A DNA stretch of 5,645 bases, from positions 1-5,645 of the forward strand of contig DKQR01000001.1 of assembly GCA_002471805.1 (NCBI GenBank), given 5' to 3'. The first letter of the stretch is position 1. Each line of letters starts with the position of its first letter. The notes under the pieces are model-generated. The model was not told the DNA's origin and made no database searches. It worked only from the letters and a program-made list of their open reading frames with translations. Shown piece after piece: positions 5,195-5,645 of this stretch. Made by a program: the position numbers and the translations under genes. The DNA comes from Fidelibacterota bacterium UBA7303. Its GTDB lineage: Bacteria; Fidelibacterota; Marinisomatia; Marinisomatales; UBA1611.

Positions 5195-5645
5195 TCACAC
5201 CTGGGTAAAGCCCTGATTTAAATAATGCTGAAGTTTTTTATACTTAATCTCAATCTGTTTTCCATCCGGACTTTTAACCATTACTTTTTCATTCCGGCCA
5301 ATTTTCTTCCCTGCAGTGATAGGTGTTCTTACCTGCTGGGGCTGGTTGGATTTTTGCTGCGGTTCGGGCTGGCCGGCGAAACCCATGCCTGTAGTATCCT
5401 GATGCTGCATTTGTACATTGCGTACAGAACGGTCCTTTGCCTGTGGTTGCTCGGTAACACCTTGAATTTGCGTTCTGAATAATCGTTGGACAGTGGTGGC
5501 ATTCATATCCGCCATCATTTCCTGAAACAGTTTAAAGCCCTCCGATTTGTACTCTAAAAGTGGATCTTTCTGGCCATAAGCTCTTAAGTTGATCCCTTCA
5601 CGGAGCTGGTCCATGGCGTATAGATGGTCTTTCCATTTTTCATCA
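5195..5645 (-). CDS. secA: Preprotein translocase ATPase SecA, C-terminal part (partial)
   Basis: The frame is open to the right edge and ends with TGA at 5195-5197, giving the last 149 residues or so of a protein normally of 900-1100. SecA is the cytoplasmic ATPase that pushes unfolded preproteins through SecYEG. The segment beginning DEKWKDHLYAMDQLREGINL and continuing RAYGQKDPLLEYKSEGFKLFQEMM is the highly conserved end of the helical scaffold/wing region. An internal Met at 5614 is not the start, because the conserved KWKDHLYAM upstream of it is in frame. After the scaffold comes a Gln-rich, low-complexity linker (PEPQQKSNQPQQ) and then KKIGRNEKVMVKSPDG followed by IKYKKLQHYLNQGFTQV. In most bacteria 'GRN' is followed by the zinc-binding CPCGSGKKYK...C[CH] tail that binds SecB and lipids; here there are no cysteines at all in the visible part. 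The downstream secreted protein lies on the same strand after 290 bp. Confidence 0.96.
   Translation of the reverse strand, partial: DEKWKDHLYAMDQLREGINLRAYGQKDPLLEYKSEGFKLFQEMMADMNATTVQRLFRTQIQGVTEQPQAKDRSVRNVQMQHQDTTGMGFAGQPEPQQKSNQPQQVRTPITAGKKIGRNEKVMVKSPDGKQIEIKYKKLQHYLNQGFTQV

Overview
The window reads as the junction between a mobile element (left, about 1-1590) and an ordinary chromosomal region (right, about 1590-5645). The probable host is a member of the Fibrobacterota-Chlorobiota-Bacteroidota superphylum, most likely Candidatus Marinimicrobia (Neomarinimicrobiota) or a close relative. This rests on a large secreted protein with a 'YPNYPNPFNPST...' type IX secretion sorting domain and on the style of the SecA C-terminus. 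It is an inference from protein style, not a database match.

Left part, + strand. The window opens in the last 55 codons of a small protein resembling the C-terminus of phage DUF5681 / small-terminase-like proteins. Its stop codon abuts a perfect 10-bp inverted repeat with a 7-bp spacer (170-196). A regulatory leader follows, with two near-identical 12-bp direct repeats (219-242), an inverted repeat around a TATAAT box (243-271) and a small hairpin that includes the Shine-Dalgarno sequence (270-282). Next is a complete tyrosine recombinase of 388 aa (295-1461) with all expected catalytic residues. Just after it, two 12-bp repeats (1473-1496) carry the same 9-bp word as the leader repeats but inverted, as expected of arm-type integrase binding sites.

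Junction. At 1572-1620 lies, on the minus strand, the 5' half of a tRNA-Leu(UAG) gene: acceptor 5' strand, D arm, complete anticodon arm and start of the variable arm. It stops abruptly where element sequence begins. This is the predicted attachment site (attR-like) of the recombinase. Its first 11 bases are identical to the first 11 of the inverted repeat at 170-180.

Right part, minus strand. A strong intrinsic terminator (1658-1687) serves a 1064-aa secreted protein (1710-4904) with a signal peptide, five cohesin-like repeats, a fibronectin type III domain that seems split by an inserted 'DSYGDG' domain, and a type IX sorting domain. Upstream of it, after a 290-bp AT-rich gap, is the C-terminal 150 residues of SecA (5195-5645, running off the right edge), in which the usual zinc-binding tail is replaced by a cysteine-free one. 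SecA drives Sec export, which the large protein needs before outer-membrane sorting; their adjacency need not mean a functional operon.

The most interesting signal is the compact recombination module at 170-1593: core-like site, paired arm sites, integrase, mirror-image paired arm sites, then a core-like site ending in a broken tRNA.
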